Source: Peptococcaceae bacterium CEB3 (GTDB lineage Bacteria; Bacillota; Desulfitobacteriia; Desulfitobacteriales; Desulfitobacteriaceae). Taken from it: DNA of 64,000 nt. Numbering within the stretch: position 1 is the stretch's first letter; every line of letters begins with the position of its first letter. This document shows positions 52,937-63,178 of the stretch, piece after piece. The stretch covers positions 124,001-188,000 of the forward strand of contig LDXJ01000061.1 of NCBI GenBank assembly GCA_001029295.1, in the 5' to 3' direction. The notes beneath the pieces were generated by a model, which was not told where the DNA came from, did not search any database, and saw only the letters and a list, made by a program, of their open reading frames with translations. Both the position numbers and the translations under genes were made by a program.

Positions 52937-54112
52937 TTATTGGCTCAGGTCAGTATGGGTAATTTTGGCTTGAACCTTGACCTGTGTTTCAACCTGGGGA
53001 AACTCTGTCTCCCATTTTGCGGCCAGCCTTTGCCACTCCTCGGGATGGGCTCGCATCAGGTCCGTGCCAAAACCGAAAATGTCCGCTTTGTAGCGCGTTT
53101 GAGCGACGCTAATCGTCGTTCTTATCTGGTTGGCGATGGCTTGATTGAGTTCCTCTTCCAGGACGGAAATCATATCGGGACTGCTCAATTTTTGTGCCGA
53201 TGCCTGCTCCACCAGATTCGCCTCCACCTTGACATCGATCTCAAAGCGCACTTTCCCGTCTAGCCATTCGGGTTTGACCCGGCTGCCCGCCCGGATGATT
53301 TCCAAAGTCACCGCTTGATCAGGATTTCCTGGGGAGGGAACAAGGACAGATCCGCTCTTGACTTTACCTTTGATAAACAGATATCCCCTCGACTCGGCAC
53401 CATCCAGCCAGCCAATGAGTTTATCGCCTCGAAAAACCCCGGCACCGTCAAGCCGGAGTTCATTCTTGCCCGAAACTTTATCCAGCACCACCCGGCCCAA
53501 CACCGGTTGAGTAGTTTTCGAAAGGAGGCTTTCGTCAAATTCCAAAAGATTGCTGCCAACCGACTTGGAAACAGTATTATAGTTTTTGAGCATCTCTTCC
53601 AACTGCTTGGAGGGCACATTGTTCAGTTCGGAATCAGCCTTAAGCACGTCGGCCGCTGTGCCTGGGGCCACGACCACCCAGGCCAGTAAGCGCATTTCCT
53701 GGTCGCGCGTAAAAAGATCCATCACCGGCCGCACCCCTGCCTGGGCTAGCTCTTGGCCCAGGACGATCAGGGAGTTGTGGGGATAATAGAGCCTGCGCCC
53801 GCTCTTTTCCACCAAGTTTCTCACCGCGTCGAACACTGTCCCGCCACTGCTGCTGACGACCCAAACCGCCTTCCCCTCTCCCGAGGCCCCCTCCGCCATC
53901 TTCATAGCCCTGGCCCGGATGATTTGCACCGTCAGTTCAATTTTGTGGTCCGGTGTCAGGTCTAGGCCGACCGCACTTACGATCCCGATCCTGTTCAGTT
54001 CCCGTCGGTTCCAGCAGCCGCTGGCCAGTGTGGACAAGGCCAGCGTCAGGATCAGGGTGAAGAGAAATATGACCCGCCTCCTTCCTTTATGCTTGCCGCT
54101 TTCTACCGCCAT
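52937..54112 (-). CDS. gerC: Spore germination lipoprotein, GerC family
   Basis: A 391-residue Ger(x)C-family protein. LILTLALSTLASGCWNRRELNRIGIVSAVGLDL shows the lipobox cysteine followed directly by the family's WN(R/D)RELN start. SSGGTVFDAVRNLVEKSGRRLYYPHNSLIVLGQELA and the C-terminal DIFGFGTDLMRAHPEEWQRLAAKWETEFP are diagnostic. It completes the germinant receptor with the GerA and permease proteins encoded upstream. It sits on the outer face of the spore inner membrane. Confidence 0.93.
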   Translation of the reverse strand: MAVESGKHKGRRRVIFLFTLILTLALSTLASGCWNRRELNRIGIVSAVGLDLTPDHKIELTVQIIRARAMKMAEGASGEGKAVWVVSSSGGTVFDAVRNLVEKSGRRLYYPHNSLIVLGQELAQAGVRPVMDLFTRDQEMRLLAWVVVAPGTAADVLKADSELNNVPSKQLEEMLKNYNTVSKSVGSNLLEFDESLLSKTTQPVLGRVVLDKVSGKNELRLDGAGVFRGDKLIGWLDGAESRGYLFIKGKVKSGSVLVPSPGNPDQAVTLEIIRAGSRVKPEWLDGKVRFEIDVKVEANLVEQASAQKLSSPDMISVLEEELNQAIANQIRTTISVAQTRYKADIFGFGTDLMRAHPEEWQRLAAKWETEFPQVETQVKVQAKITHTDLSQ

Positions 54113-54294
54113 CCAGGTCTCATCTCCTTACGGTTCCCGACAGCCTGCTTCCCGTTTTCTGTCCCCGGAACCTCCGCTTCCCCATGAACTTCCCAACGTG
54201 CGGCCGCTTCTCGTCAGTCCTTCCTGTTTACCTTCCTCCCCGGCCGACCGCAAGGATCGGTAAGGTCCCGGTCGGCTCCCCTAGCCCCGCGCGG

Positions 54295-56013
54295 CTAATC
54301 TTTACCCGGGGGGCGTCTGCGGGACATGGTTCGCGCTACATTCCGGTGCCCCAAAATCCGCGGAGGAAGAACCTGTGAACCTAAGGGGGCTCTGATGAAG
54401 ACATCTTTCAGGTCATTCAGGTTTCCCGGGGCTACGGGAAGGAGATAAGGCACACCGAATGAATATAACTTCAACATGTGTATTAAGACTGCCAAACCAC
54501 CCATCAAGATACCAAACAAGCCGAGTGGGGCCGCGCAGGCTATAAAAAACAGGCGCAGCAACCCGATGACATCAGCCAGGGAAGTGAGCGCAAATCCCCC
54601 AATAGCGGTAAGCGCCACTACCACAATCATCGAGTTGCTGACTAATCCTGCCCGAGCGGAGGCTTCGCCCAACACCAAAGCGCCGACGATGCTGAAAGCC
54701 TGACCTATGGCTCCGGGCATGCGGACACCGGCTTCCCGCATGATCTCAAAAATGACGCCCATGATGATAACTTCCATGTAGGAAGGAAAAGGAGTTCCTT
54801 CCCTGGAGACTACCATGCTGATGAGCAGCGAAGTGGGCAGCAGATCCTGGTTATAACTTTGCAAAGCGACATATCCGGCCGGAAGGAGGACCGCTATGAT
54901 AAAAGCCAAGTAACGCACGAGCCTTACCGTCGTGGCATAGTAGGGACGGGAATAGTAGTCCTCGGAACTCTGGAATCCCTCGATAAAAAGGTGCGGAACG
55001 GTCAGTACGAAGGGAGTACCATCCACAAAAATCGCCAGCCGGCCTTCGAGGAGTTTGGCGGCCACGACGTCCGGCTTTTCCGTATTGCCCACGGTGGGGA
55101 AGATGGAGCGGGGAGCATCCTCAATCAGCTGTTCAATATAGCCGCTCTCCAAAACCCCGTCTATCTCAATCTTGTTCAACCGCCGCTTAACTTCGTCAAC
55201 CATTTCTCGGCTGGCAACTCCGTCGATATAAGCAAGATATACGGAAGTCTTAGTCCGCCGGCCTAGCTCCATACTTTCGACGCGAAGGTCCTCATCTTTT
55301 ATCTTGCGCCGTAGCATAGAGCAGTTCACCCCGATATTTTCCGTAAAGCCCTCCCGGGGACCCCGGACGATGGACTCCGTGCCCGGTTCGTCCACGTTTC
55401 TGGACTCCCAGCCCTTAGTTTCAATGACGAGTGCCGTCGGAGAGCCATCGATCAGCAGGGCCGTGTTCCCGCAGAGAATACCGTCGACAACCTCCTTCAG
55501 GGTCTTGGCCTCCACCACCCGTTTGTTGGGCAGGGCCCTGTTCGCGATCACATCCGCCATATCTGCCAACCCACGCAGCCCGGACGAGGGCATGTAATCC
55601 CGCCCTTCGATATCGAACATGAGCGGTTTCAAAATCGTGCCGGAAGTCGTCTCCTGGTTGACCATGCCATCGATGTAAATCAGAACCGCCTTGGGGTTGT
55701 GACCGAACCTGACGGTAAACTCCCGGTAGATAACATCCGCGCTGTTTTTGAAGCGGTTCTTGAGAGCAGAAATATTAGCCTGAAGGCCGTCCGCCAAGTC
55801 GCCGGAGACCGGACCCGAAGGGAGTTCCCTCCCTGAACGGACCCATGCAGCCTTGTTTTTCTCCCCCGGTTCCCCGACCTCCGGGTCGGTCCTGCCCCCG
55901 GGTTTGACTGCCTCCTTGTCTTGACCGCTTCCACCTCCCCGCCCGGAACCTTCGCCTCCAATATTTTTTTTCGCCTGCCGCCTGCCCTTCCCCGGCAAAA
56001 AAGACTCAAACAT
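54295..56013 (-). CDS. gerA: Spore germination protein, GerA family
   Basis: Receptor A subunit of about 572 residues. After an acidic, glycine-rich N-terminal region, VIYREFTVRFGHNPKAVLIYIDGMVN and RGPREGFTENIGVNCSMLRRKIKDEDLR are the GerA signatures, followed by DVVAAKLLEGRLAIFVDGTPFVLTVPHLF and several C-terminal membrane helices. The ATG at 56013, with GGAGGTGAGG upstream, is preferred over the longer frame. It follows the permease gene, with a minor overlap of the longer frame. Confidence 0.93.
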   Translation of the reverse strand: MFESFLPGKGRRQAKKNIGGEGSGRGGGSGQDKEAVKPGGRTDPEVGEPGEKNKAAWVRSGRELPSGPVSGDLADGLQANISALKNRFKNSADVIYREFTVRFGHNPKAVLIYIDGMVNQETTSGTILKPLMFDIEGRDYMPSSGLRGLADMADVIANRALPNKRVVEAKTLKEVVDGILCGNTALLIDGSPTALVIETKGWESRNVDEPGTESIVRGPREGFTENIGVNCSMLRRKIKDEDLRVESMELGRRTKTSVYLAYIDGVASREMVDEVKRRLNKIEIDGVLESGYIEQLIEDAPRSIFPTVGNTEKPDVVAAKLLEGRLAIFVDGTPFVLTVPHLFIEGFQSSEDYYSRPYYATTVRLVRYLAFIIAVLLPAGYVALQSYNQDLLPTSLLISMVVSREGTPFPSYMEVIIMGVIFEIMREAGVRMPGAIGQAFSIVGALVLGEASARAGLVSNSMIVVVALTAIGGFALTSLADVIGLLRLFFIACAAPLGLFGILMGGLAVLIHMLKLYSFGVPYLLPVAPGNLNDLKDVFIRAPLGSQVLPPRILGHRNVARTMSRRRPPGKD

Positions 56014-56032
56014 TTCCTCACCTCCGAGAACC

Positions 56033-57154
56033 CTACTTGCCGCCGCTTCGCCGCCCCGCAAATCCCCAGCCGTGCCTGAGGACGCTGACCGTCAGCAGAA
56101 GCATTGGGAGGAGCATTTCCACGGTCAAAGCCAAAGGCGGAAAAAGGCTGCGGAGAAACAACCACCGGTCCGAGCTGCCATGAAAGAGGAAAAGGGAAAG
56201 GAAGAGAATCGCCAAACCCTCAACCCAAGCGACCCACTTGCAGCCATTCCCTTTTATTTTCAACCATTGGGCGGCTCCAATCGCGGCACACTCATGGAAG
56301 GCGGCTATCGCCAGGAAGCCGCCCGCCGTCCAAAGAATACCAGCCAAAGAATCCAGCCGTTCAAAGAAATCCCCGACCTCAATCATCCGCACGGCCCGAA
56401 AGAGTGGATAGATCTGCTGGATCGAAACATTCACCCCTAGAATTGTGATACACTGGAAAAGGACAAGAATTATCAGGAGAGTGGCTGTGAAGGTTCCCCC
56501 CAATACCGGCTTGAGTGCTTTCTGGGATTTCCCCTGAAAGGACATCCACACACCCGCAAGGACGGTGAATCCCAGCCAACCGCCCGGGAGCAGGCTGTGC
56601 TTGATCACCTCAGCAGGGTTTTCCTGAAAAAGGGGCAACAGGTTCTCAAGATGCATGATGTTGAAGGTAAAGAACAGAATTCCCACGACAGCCAGAACGA
56701 GCAAAGGGCCTATCAGCTCACTAAGCCTGCCAATCACCTCCACGCCGGAAGTAACCGCATAAGTGCTGACGGCCATAAAAACTAGGGCAAAGATCGGCAT
56801 AGGTGTCTCGGGCATGAGGGCAACCACCAGAAAGTCTACTTCAACGCGTACGAGAACGGCTGCCATCATTAGGAAAAAGAGAACGAAGATCAACCCAATG
56901 AACTTGCCCGGGTATTTGCCCATGATCGTCTCACTGTACTGAAACAAGGTCCGGTTGGGATACCTAGAGCCAAGAACACAGAGAACCAAGGCGATGATGA
57001 CGGCAAAACCAAGCCCCATTAAAACGTCCAACCAGGCGTCCTGTTTGCCCTGATAAATTAGGCCGTTCGGCAACCCGTAGAGGGCACTGCCTAAAACAGT
57101 GCATAAGACCAAAAAGAAGAGTTGGCGCCCGGATATTCTTGTTTCGTCCGGCAT
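56033..57154 (-). CDS. gerB: Spore germination permease, GerB family
   Basis: Membrane subunit of the germinant receptor, about 373 residues, ten hydrophobic helices, APC-like fold. ISGRQLFFLVLCTVLGSALYGLPNGL at the start and LFQYSETIMGKYPGKFIGLIFVLFFLMMA are typical of GerAB/endospore germination permeases. The ATG at 57154 with AGAGGG upstream is preferred to that at 57238. It is the first gene of a B-A-C operon; expression in the forespore by a late sigma factor would be expected but was not seen in the sequence. Confidence 0.9.
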   Translation of the reverse strand: MPDETRISGRQLFFLVLCTVLGSALYGLPNGLIYQGKQDAWLDVLMGLGFAVIIALVLCVLGSRYPNRTLFQYSETIMGKYPGKFIGLIFVLFFLMMAAVLVRVEVDFLVVALMPETPMPIFALVFMAVSTYAVTSGVEVIGRLSELIGPLLVLAVVGILFFTFNIMHLENLLPLFQENPAEVIKHSLLPGGWLGFTVLAGVWMSFQGKSQKALKPVLGGTFTATLLIILVLFQCITILGVNVSIQQIYPLFRAVRMIEVGDFFERLDSLAGILWTAGGFLAIAAFHECAAIGAAQWLKIKGNGCKWVAWVEGLAILFLSLFLFHGSSDRWLFLRSLFPPLALTVEMLLPMLLLTVSVLRHGWGFAGRRSGGK

Positions 57155-57510
57155 TAAATCAACACCCTCTACGTTCTCGGTCGGAGCACCGAAAGCCGGC
57201 CATGGATTTCCTCGTTTCCTGCGGGAAAGCCAAGGCAAGCGCCTGAGGGCACCCGGCTCGACTCGCTCTTTTAGTATGTCTTCCAGTCCTTCCTTATATG
57301 TGTTACCTTATATGTATTAATTGAAAGCTACACACAGAAAATTCCATAACGCTGCCTGTTGAACAATCAATAATGGGAGATTTCTCCTTGCCAAAAACAC
57401 ATACCGGGTAACAGGCGTACGGTCATAACAACGCCACCGTCTCGGCTAAGCTAAATCCTGGGGTGGAATAAGAAGTCTTGCCCCGCAGATATCTGCGCGT
57501 TTCAGAGCAA

Positions 57511-57570
57511 GCAGGTCTCCTGACTTTAGTTCTAGCTAGCACATTGACACTGGGCTTGTCAGCCCTCACT
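57511..57570 (-). promoter_or_regulatory. 3' end of a cobalamin riboswitch (remnant)
   Basis: The minus strand has GCCCAGTGTC followed 20 bases later by AGTCAGGAGACCTGC, the usual closing segment of B12 riboswitches. The 5' half, with the GCCACTG and B12-box core, would lie at 57570-57700, but that stretch encodes the tail of a gene fragment instead. It is therefore probably a truncated relic, in front of a perfect CGCAGATATCTGCG palindrome. The rest of 57155-57510 holds no recognised gene. Confidence 0.4.
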
Positions 57571-57842
57571 CGTTTACGCTTGCTTGGTGTTCGGACTTAC
57601 GAACTAACCGTCGAACGATGAAGGCAATCAGCCTGATCAGGAGCAAACCCAGAAAGGTACAAGGCACATAGAGCAACCCGGTGGAAAGACTGTAAACTCC
57701 GGTTTCCATCTCTTCGCGCACGATCTCCTTCATCCTCTGCATCTCTTCGCTGGAGGGCAGTTTATTCTTCAGGCCCATCGCTTTCATCCGGACGTTGCCG
57801 TGGGGTACTAGGTAGCTTTCATTGAGCCCCAATGTGCTCTTT
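57566..57842 (-). pseudogene. N-acyl-D-amino-acid deacylase, internal fragment
   Basis: The frame reads GLNESYLVPHGNVRMKAMGL, then EEMQRMKEIVREEMETGVYSLSTGLLYVP, a well-conserved internal block of D-aminoacylases and related amidohydrolases. After GLLYVP it changes abruptly to a hydrophobic-basic tail (TFLGLLLIRLIAFIVRRLVRKS) that does not belong to the family. Upstream it stops at the groEL terminator. Both ends of the original gene, some 500 codons, are missing, so it is a fragment left by deletion. Confidence 0.7.
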
Positions 57843-57851
57843 TCGAATGAA

Positions 57852-57898
57852 AAAAGAGGCTTCTCAAAAGTTTAGTTAACTCATGAAAAGCCTCTTTT
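57852..57898 (-). terminator. groESL terminator
   Basis: AAAAGAGGCTT (57852-57862) pairs with AAGCCTCTTTT (57888-57898). Both strands have T-rich flanks, so it may work in both directions. It lies about 90 bases past the groEL stop. Confidence 0.75.
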
Positions 57899-57985
57899 AA
57901 AAATTCTTCTGATGTGGTCAAAATATGGTCATAGCGGATTTCATACTACCATGATCCTTGTTCCAGAAAGGGTTCAGGGCTCTTC

Positions 57986-59774
<1,789 letters not shown>

Positions 59775-59829
59775 TCATCTGAAACTTTAAGTCCGACCCT
59801 CTGGCCTAATCCGCTATGATCTAAAAAAT

Positions 59830-60114
59830 CTAGCCCACGATGGCCAAAATATCGGACTCTTTCAGAATGAGATACTCGTCGCCGTCGTACTTGACTTCCG
59901 TGCCCGCATACTTCGAATAGATGACACGATCACCGACTTTGACATCAAGGGCTATCCTCTCGCCCTTCTCCATCTTGCCGGGGCCAACCGCCACGACCTC
60001 GCCCTCTTGAGGCTTTTCCTTGGCCGTGTCCGGCATGATAATCCCACTCTTTGTCTTTTCCTCCAGGGGTAGCGCCTTAATGACGACCCTGTCTCCAAGA
60101 GGTTGGATATTCAT
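59830..60114 (-). CDS. groES: Co-chaperonin GroES
   Basis: The 10-kDa lid of GroEL, 94 residues. [75 protein letters not shown] are the complete canonical sequence. The ATG at 60114, with AAGGAGGG upstream, is the family start; the frame open upstream to 60159 overlaps the CIRCE element. First gene of groESL. Confidence 0.97.
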   Translation of the reverse strand: MNIQPLGDRVVIKALPLEEKTKSGIIMPDTAKEKPQEGEVVAVGPGKMEKGERIALDVKVGDRVIYSKYAGTEVKYDGDEYLILKESDILAIVG

Positions 60115-60152
60115 CACCAGAAAGTCCCTCCTTATGGTTTCTTTAACGTTTG

Positions 60153-60179
60153 TTAGCACTCGCTTTTATTGAGTGCTAA
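60153..60179. promoter_or_regulatory. CIRCE element (HrcA operator)
   Basis: TTAGCACTC, nine bases, GAGTGCTAA: an exact match to the CIRCE consensus. It lies 39 bases upstream of the groES start, with a TATATAA-like -10 just upstream. HrcA would repress groESL here except under heat stress. Confidence 0.97.
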
Positions 60180-60543
60180 CACCTAGCTATATAATATGCA
60201 AGGGGCAAAGGGAAAGCAAACTTCGTCAAGGGTCGATATCGGGTTTCAAGAACAATTATATCACCCGATCTTCCTCAATCTCATCCTGGCTCGGGATTAC
60301 ATAGCAAGCCCCTCGGGCCCCCTGCGGGGCTCTACTACCTAGGGTTGCCAATGCCGCTGCTAATTATTCACTAACGTCGGGCCGGGACAAAACTTTCCCT
60401 GCCTCTGCCCGGATGCCAGCCGGCGCAACCGTCGCCATGGAAATATACGGAACAGACTGTCACTGAACCAAGCCCCCAAAGAGACGATCATGGATCATCC
60501 GTTCAAGAAGCAGAATGAGAATGAGACGCCCCTTTCTGCGGGC

Positions 60544-60651
60544 ATCCCAATATTCCCCGCACAGACAGGCATCCCAATATTGCTACATGCACAGACATTT
60601 CAACATTGCAGGTATGCACAGACATTTCGGCATTGCAGACACATACAGGCA
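60544..60651. repeat. Four imperfect 27-bp tandem repeats
   Basis: Units at 60544-60570, 60571-60597, 60598-60624 and 60625-60651 share a CAATATT/CATTGC core and a GCACAGACA end. Adjacent units share 10-20 identical positions in blocks. Nothing else was recognised in 60180-60674, the gap between the groES promoter and the nuclease gene. Confidence 0.65.
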
Positions 60652-60674
60652 AAAATTAGACCGGATTTGCTGCC

Positions 60675-61511
60675 TCAGTCGTCTGACGTCAATTTTTCCT
60701 GTTTCAGACGAACCTCTTCCCAATCCTGGCCCAAGGTTTCTTTCACCCGCGGATCGTCCAGGTTGAGGAAATAGATTTTGGTCCGCCCGATCTTTAGGCT
60801 GCTATCCGGGTATTCACGTTCCAGGAAAACCTTTTCACGCAAAGCATAACGGATCAGTTCCTTAATCTGGGGCATGGAACGTCCCAATTGTTGGCTCAAA
60901 GAGGCCCTGGCTTTAGTGGAGGCAACGTAAGCCAAACGCTGCTGCAACTGACCCAGGATTCGGATTGCCCTGCCGAGATCTAGTTCACATTTGTATTCTT
61001 TCCCTGGCTCATCTTGCAAGAGGTCCTTGAGCACATCTAAGTTTTCGCAGTAGGGTTGGAGCGCGTGATGGACGCTGCCGTCAATGCCGATGACCTTGAC
61101 CTGTTTCCCCCAGGCCCTTATTTTACGCACGAGCGGGAGAAAATCCCCGTCCCCGGTGAATAGGAGAAATACGTCAAAAGTCTCCGGCCGGGTCAGAAGA
61201 ATTTCCTGAGCCTCCAGCATCAGTTCGGAGTCTGCCGCATTCCGGCGCAGGTCGGTATGGGTATAGTTGTTCTTGCCAAAGACATGCCGGGTAAACACAT
61301 CCGTTTTTTCGAAAAGAGTCTGTGTCCGCCAAAATTCTTCCCGATCAAAGTTGGCATAGAGGAAAATGGCCGACATATCGACATTTATTTGAGCCGCATA
61401 ATGTTGGAGCAAAGACACCAGACGTTCCGGGGTCAATTCATACCCCCGTTCCAATAAACTGAGCCAAATATTTTCATAGTCGACAAACGCTATCGCCCTC
61501 AAGTCTTTCAC
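60675..61511 (-). CDS. NYN-domain (PIN-like) nuclease, LabA/DUF88 family
   Basis: A 278-residue protein. FVDYENIWLSLLERG at the start and DAELML-type DSELMLEAQEILLTRPETFDVFLLFTGDGDFLPLVRKIRAWGKQVKVIGI carry the conserved aspartates of the NYN/PIN-like RNase fold. The C-terminal third (ARASLSQQLGRSMPQIKELIRYALREKVFLERE) resembles a winged-helix/OST-like RNA-binding module. It is probably an RNA-processing enzyme with unknown target. It is separated from the molybdenum cofactor cluster by 100 bases. Confidence 0.83.
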   Translation of the reverse strand: MKDLRAIAFVDYENIWLSLLERGYELTPERLVSLLQHYAAQINVDMSAIFLYANFDREEFWRTQTLFEKTDVFTRHVFGKNNYTHTDLRRNAADSELMLEAQEILLTRPETFDVFLLFTGDGDFLPLVRKIRAWGKQVKVIGIDGSVHHALQPYCENLDVLKDLLQDEPGKEYKCELDLGRAIRILGQLQQRLAYVASTKARASLSQQLGRSMPQIKELIRYALREKVFLEREYPDSSLKIGRTKIYFLNLDDPRVKETLGQDWEEVRLKQEKLTSDD

Positions 61512-61612
61512 CTCACACCCGCTTGTCTCTGGTACAGTATACGCACAAGCTTAGCAAGGGTGACCAGTGAAGGTTTTCTTGAGCCCAGTCGCTTGACAAT
61601 AGTTTTCGATAG

Positions 61613-62116
61613 TCAGCTTTGGGTGGAACCCGCGGCGCACTCGCCCGCTTCTCCTTTGAGAATCTCAATGCCGTGCGGCAAAGCGGGAGCAATGGCAGCC
61701 CAACACTCGCGCACGGCCTTCGGACTGCCGGGCATATTGATGATCAAAGTTTGTTTACGCAAGACGGAAACGGCCCGGCTCAGCATGGCCTTCGGCGTAG
61801 CTTTAAGGCTTTCCGCGCGCATAACTTCGGCTATTCCGGGTACCATCCTCTCCGCGATCTCCAGGGTAGCTTCCGGAGTCACATCCCGAAGAGCAAAGCC
61901 GGTTCCGCCGGTCGTCAAAATCAGATCCAACCCCAGTTCGTCCGCCCAGGCACGCATGGTGGCCGCCAGCTGAGTCCGCTCGTCCGGCAGCACGGCATAT
62001 TCCACTACCTCAGCCCCGATCTCAAGCACGAGTTCACGCAGCGCGGCCCCCGACAAATCTTCCCTCTCCCCACGCGAACCTTTGTCCGACGCGGTAATGA
62101 TTCCGACTCTGAACAT
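61613..62116 (-). CDS. mog: Molybdopterin adenylyltransferase/MoaB-like protein
   Basis: A 167-residue MogA/MoaB-fold protein. VGIITASDKGSRGEREDLSGAALRELV, LILTTGGTGFALRDVTPEATLEIAERMVPGIAEVMR and TLIINMPGSPKAVRECW contain all the conserved MPT-binding segments. It adenylylates molybdopterin before metal insertion. Its start coincides with the stop of the MOSC gene. Confidence 0.92.
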   Translation of the reverse strand: MFRVGIITASDKGSRGEREDLSGAALRELVLEIGAEVVEYAVLPDERTQLAATMRAWADELGLDLILTTGGTGFALRDVTPEATLEIAERMVPGIAEVMRAESLKATPKAMLSRAVSVLRKQTLIINMPGSPKAVRECWAAIAPALPHGIEILKGEAGECAAGSTQS

Positions 62117-62553
62117 CAGGGCATCACCTCGATTTCATCACCGACAGAGATCGGCCCGCCCGCAAGAACCCGGACGAAAATACCCTCTTTCGGCATGACA
62201 CAGTCCCCGGCTTGATAGTAGATCGCGCACTTACTGTGGCACTCTTTCCCAATCTGAGTCACCTCCGCCAGGCCTTGGGCACCCAGACGGAGCTTCGTGC
62301 CGATCGGCAGGCTGACCAAGTCGATCCCCTCCGTGGTCAGATTCTCGGCAAAATCCCCCGGCCCGACTTTCAAACCCAAATCCTGCATTTTGCGAATGCT
62401 TTCCAAAGCCAAGAGGCTCACTTGCCGATGCCAGGCGCCGGCATGGGCATCCCCTTCCAGACCGTAATTCGCCTTCAGCATGGCGGTGCCAACGTTTTTT
62501 TTACGCATTCCTTTCCGTTCACTGCTGCATACGGCCACAATTTTCGCCATCAT
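62116..62553 (-). CDS. MOSC-domain protein
   Basis: About 145 residues: the MOSC (Moco sulfurase C-terminal) domain, with KANYGLEGDAHAGAWHRQVSLLALESI, ENLTTEGIDLVSLPIGTKLRLG and IGKECHSKCAIYYQAGDCVMPKEGIFVRVL. The conserved cysteine (KCAIY) is kept. Stand-alone MOSC proteins in Moco clusters are thought to handle sulphur or bind the cofactor. The ATG pair at 62553/62550 marks the family start; the longer frame has no homology. Confidence 0.88.
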   Translation of the reverse strand: MMAKIVAVCSSERKGMRKKNVGTAMLKANYGLEGDAHAGAWHRQVSLLALESIRKMQDLGLKVGPGDFAENLTTEGIDLVSLPIGTKLRLGAQGLAEVTQIGKECHSKCAIYYQAGDCVMPKEGIFVRVLAGGPISVGDEIEVMP

Positions 62554-62691
62554 AGATTCGCCCCCATCGTTTTTCGTCCGGCCCCATGTCTCCGGCCTGC
62601 CCGGTCCGGCGCACATCAGCGTCGACGGCTTCAGAAGACTCGGGTGCCGCTCTGCCCAGCCTGAGAGCCGCGGTCCCTATTTCTGACTTCC

Positions 62692-63162
62692 CTAGCTGCG
62701 CCGAAAATGGCCGCTCTTCCCGCCGGCTTTTTCCATCAGACAGATATCGCCCATGACCATGGTTTTGTCAATGGCTTTGCACATATCATAAATGGTCAGG
62801 GCCGCGACACTCACAGCCGTCAGAGCTTCCATCTCCACCCCTGTTTTGCCGGTAACTTTGACCGTCGCTTCGATCTCGACAATGCCCGGTTCCTCCAGGG
62901 CAAAATCCAGTTTGGCACTCGTTATGGCCAGTGGGTGACACATGGGAATCAAATCCGACGTGCGCTTGGCCGCCATAATCCCTGCCACCTGAGCCACTGC
63001 CAGGACATCACCTTTTTCAATCCTGCCGCTCTTAATCCTTTCCCAGGTGCCCGCCTCCATCCGCACCCGTCCTTTGGCCAGAGCGAACCGCGCCGTTTCC
63101 GCCTTCTCGCTGACATCCACCATGCGGGCCCGTCCTTCCGAATCAAAATGGGTCAAATCCAT
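62692..63162 (-). CDS. moaC: Cyclic pyranopterin monophosphate synthase
   Basis: Catalyses the second half of cyclic pyranopterin formation with Moa[54 protein letters not shown] and [34 protein letters not shown] are canonical. The ATG at 63162 with GGAGG six bases upstream is chosen, giving 156 residues, with the gene beginning 17 bases after the moaA stop. Confidence 0.96.
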   Translation of the reverse strand: MDLTHFDSEGRARMVDVSEKAETARFALAKGRVRMEAGTWERIKSGRIEKGDVLAVAQVAGIMAAKRTSDLIPMCHPLAITSAKLDFALEEPGIVEIEATVKVTGKTGVEMEALTAVSVAALTIYDMCKAIDKTMVMGDICLMEKAGGKSGHFRRS

Positions 63163-63178
63163 CTTTGTCCTCCAATCT

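Noticed and set aside
60544-60651. CRISPR array
   Set aside because: The 27-bp units are directly abutting and imperfect, without unique spacers, and no cas genes are nearby.
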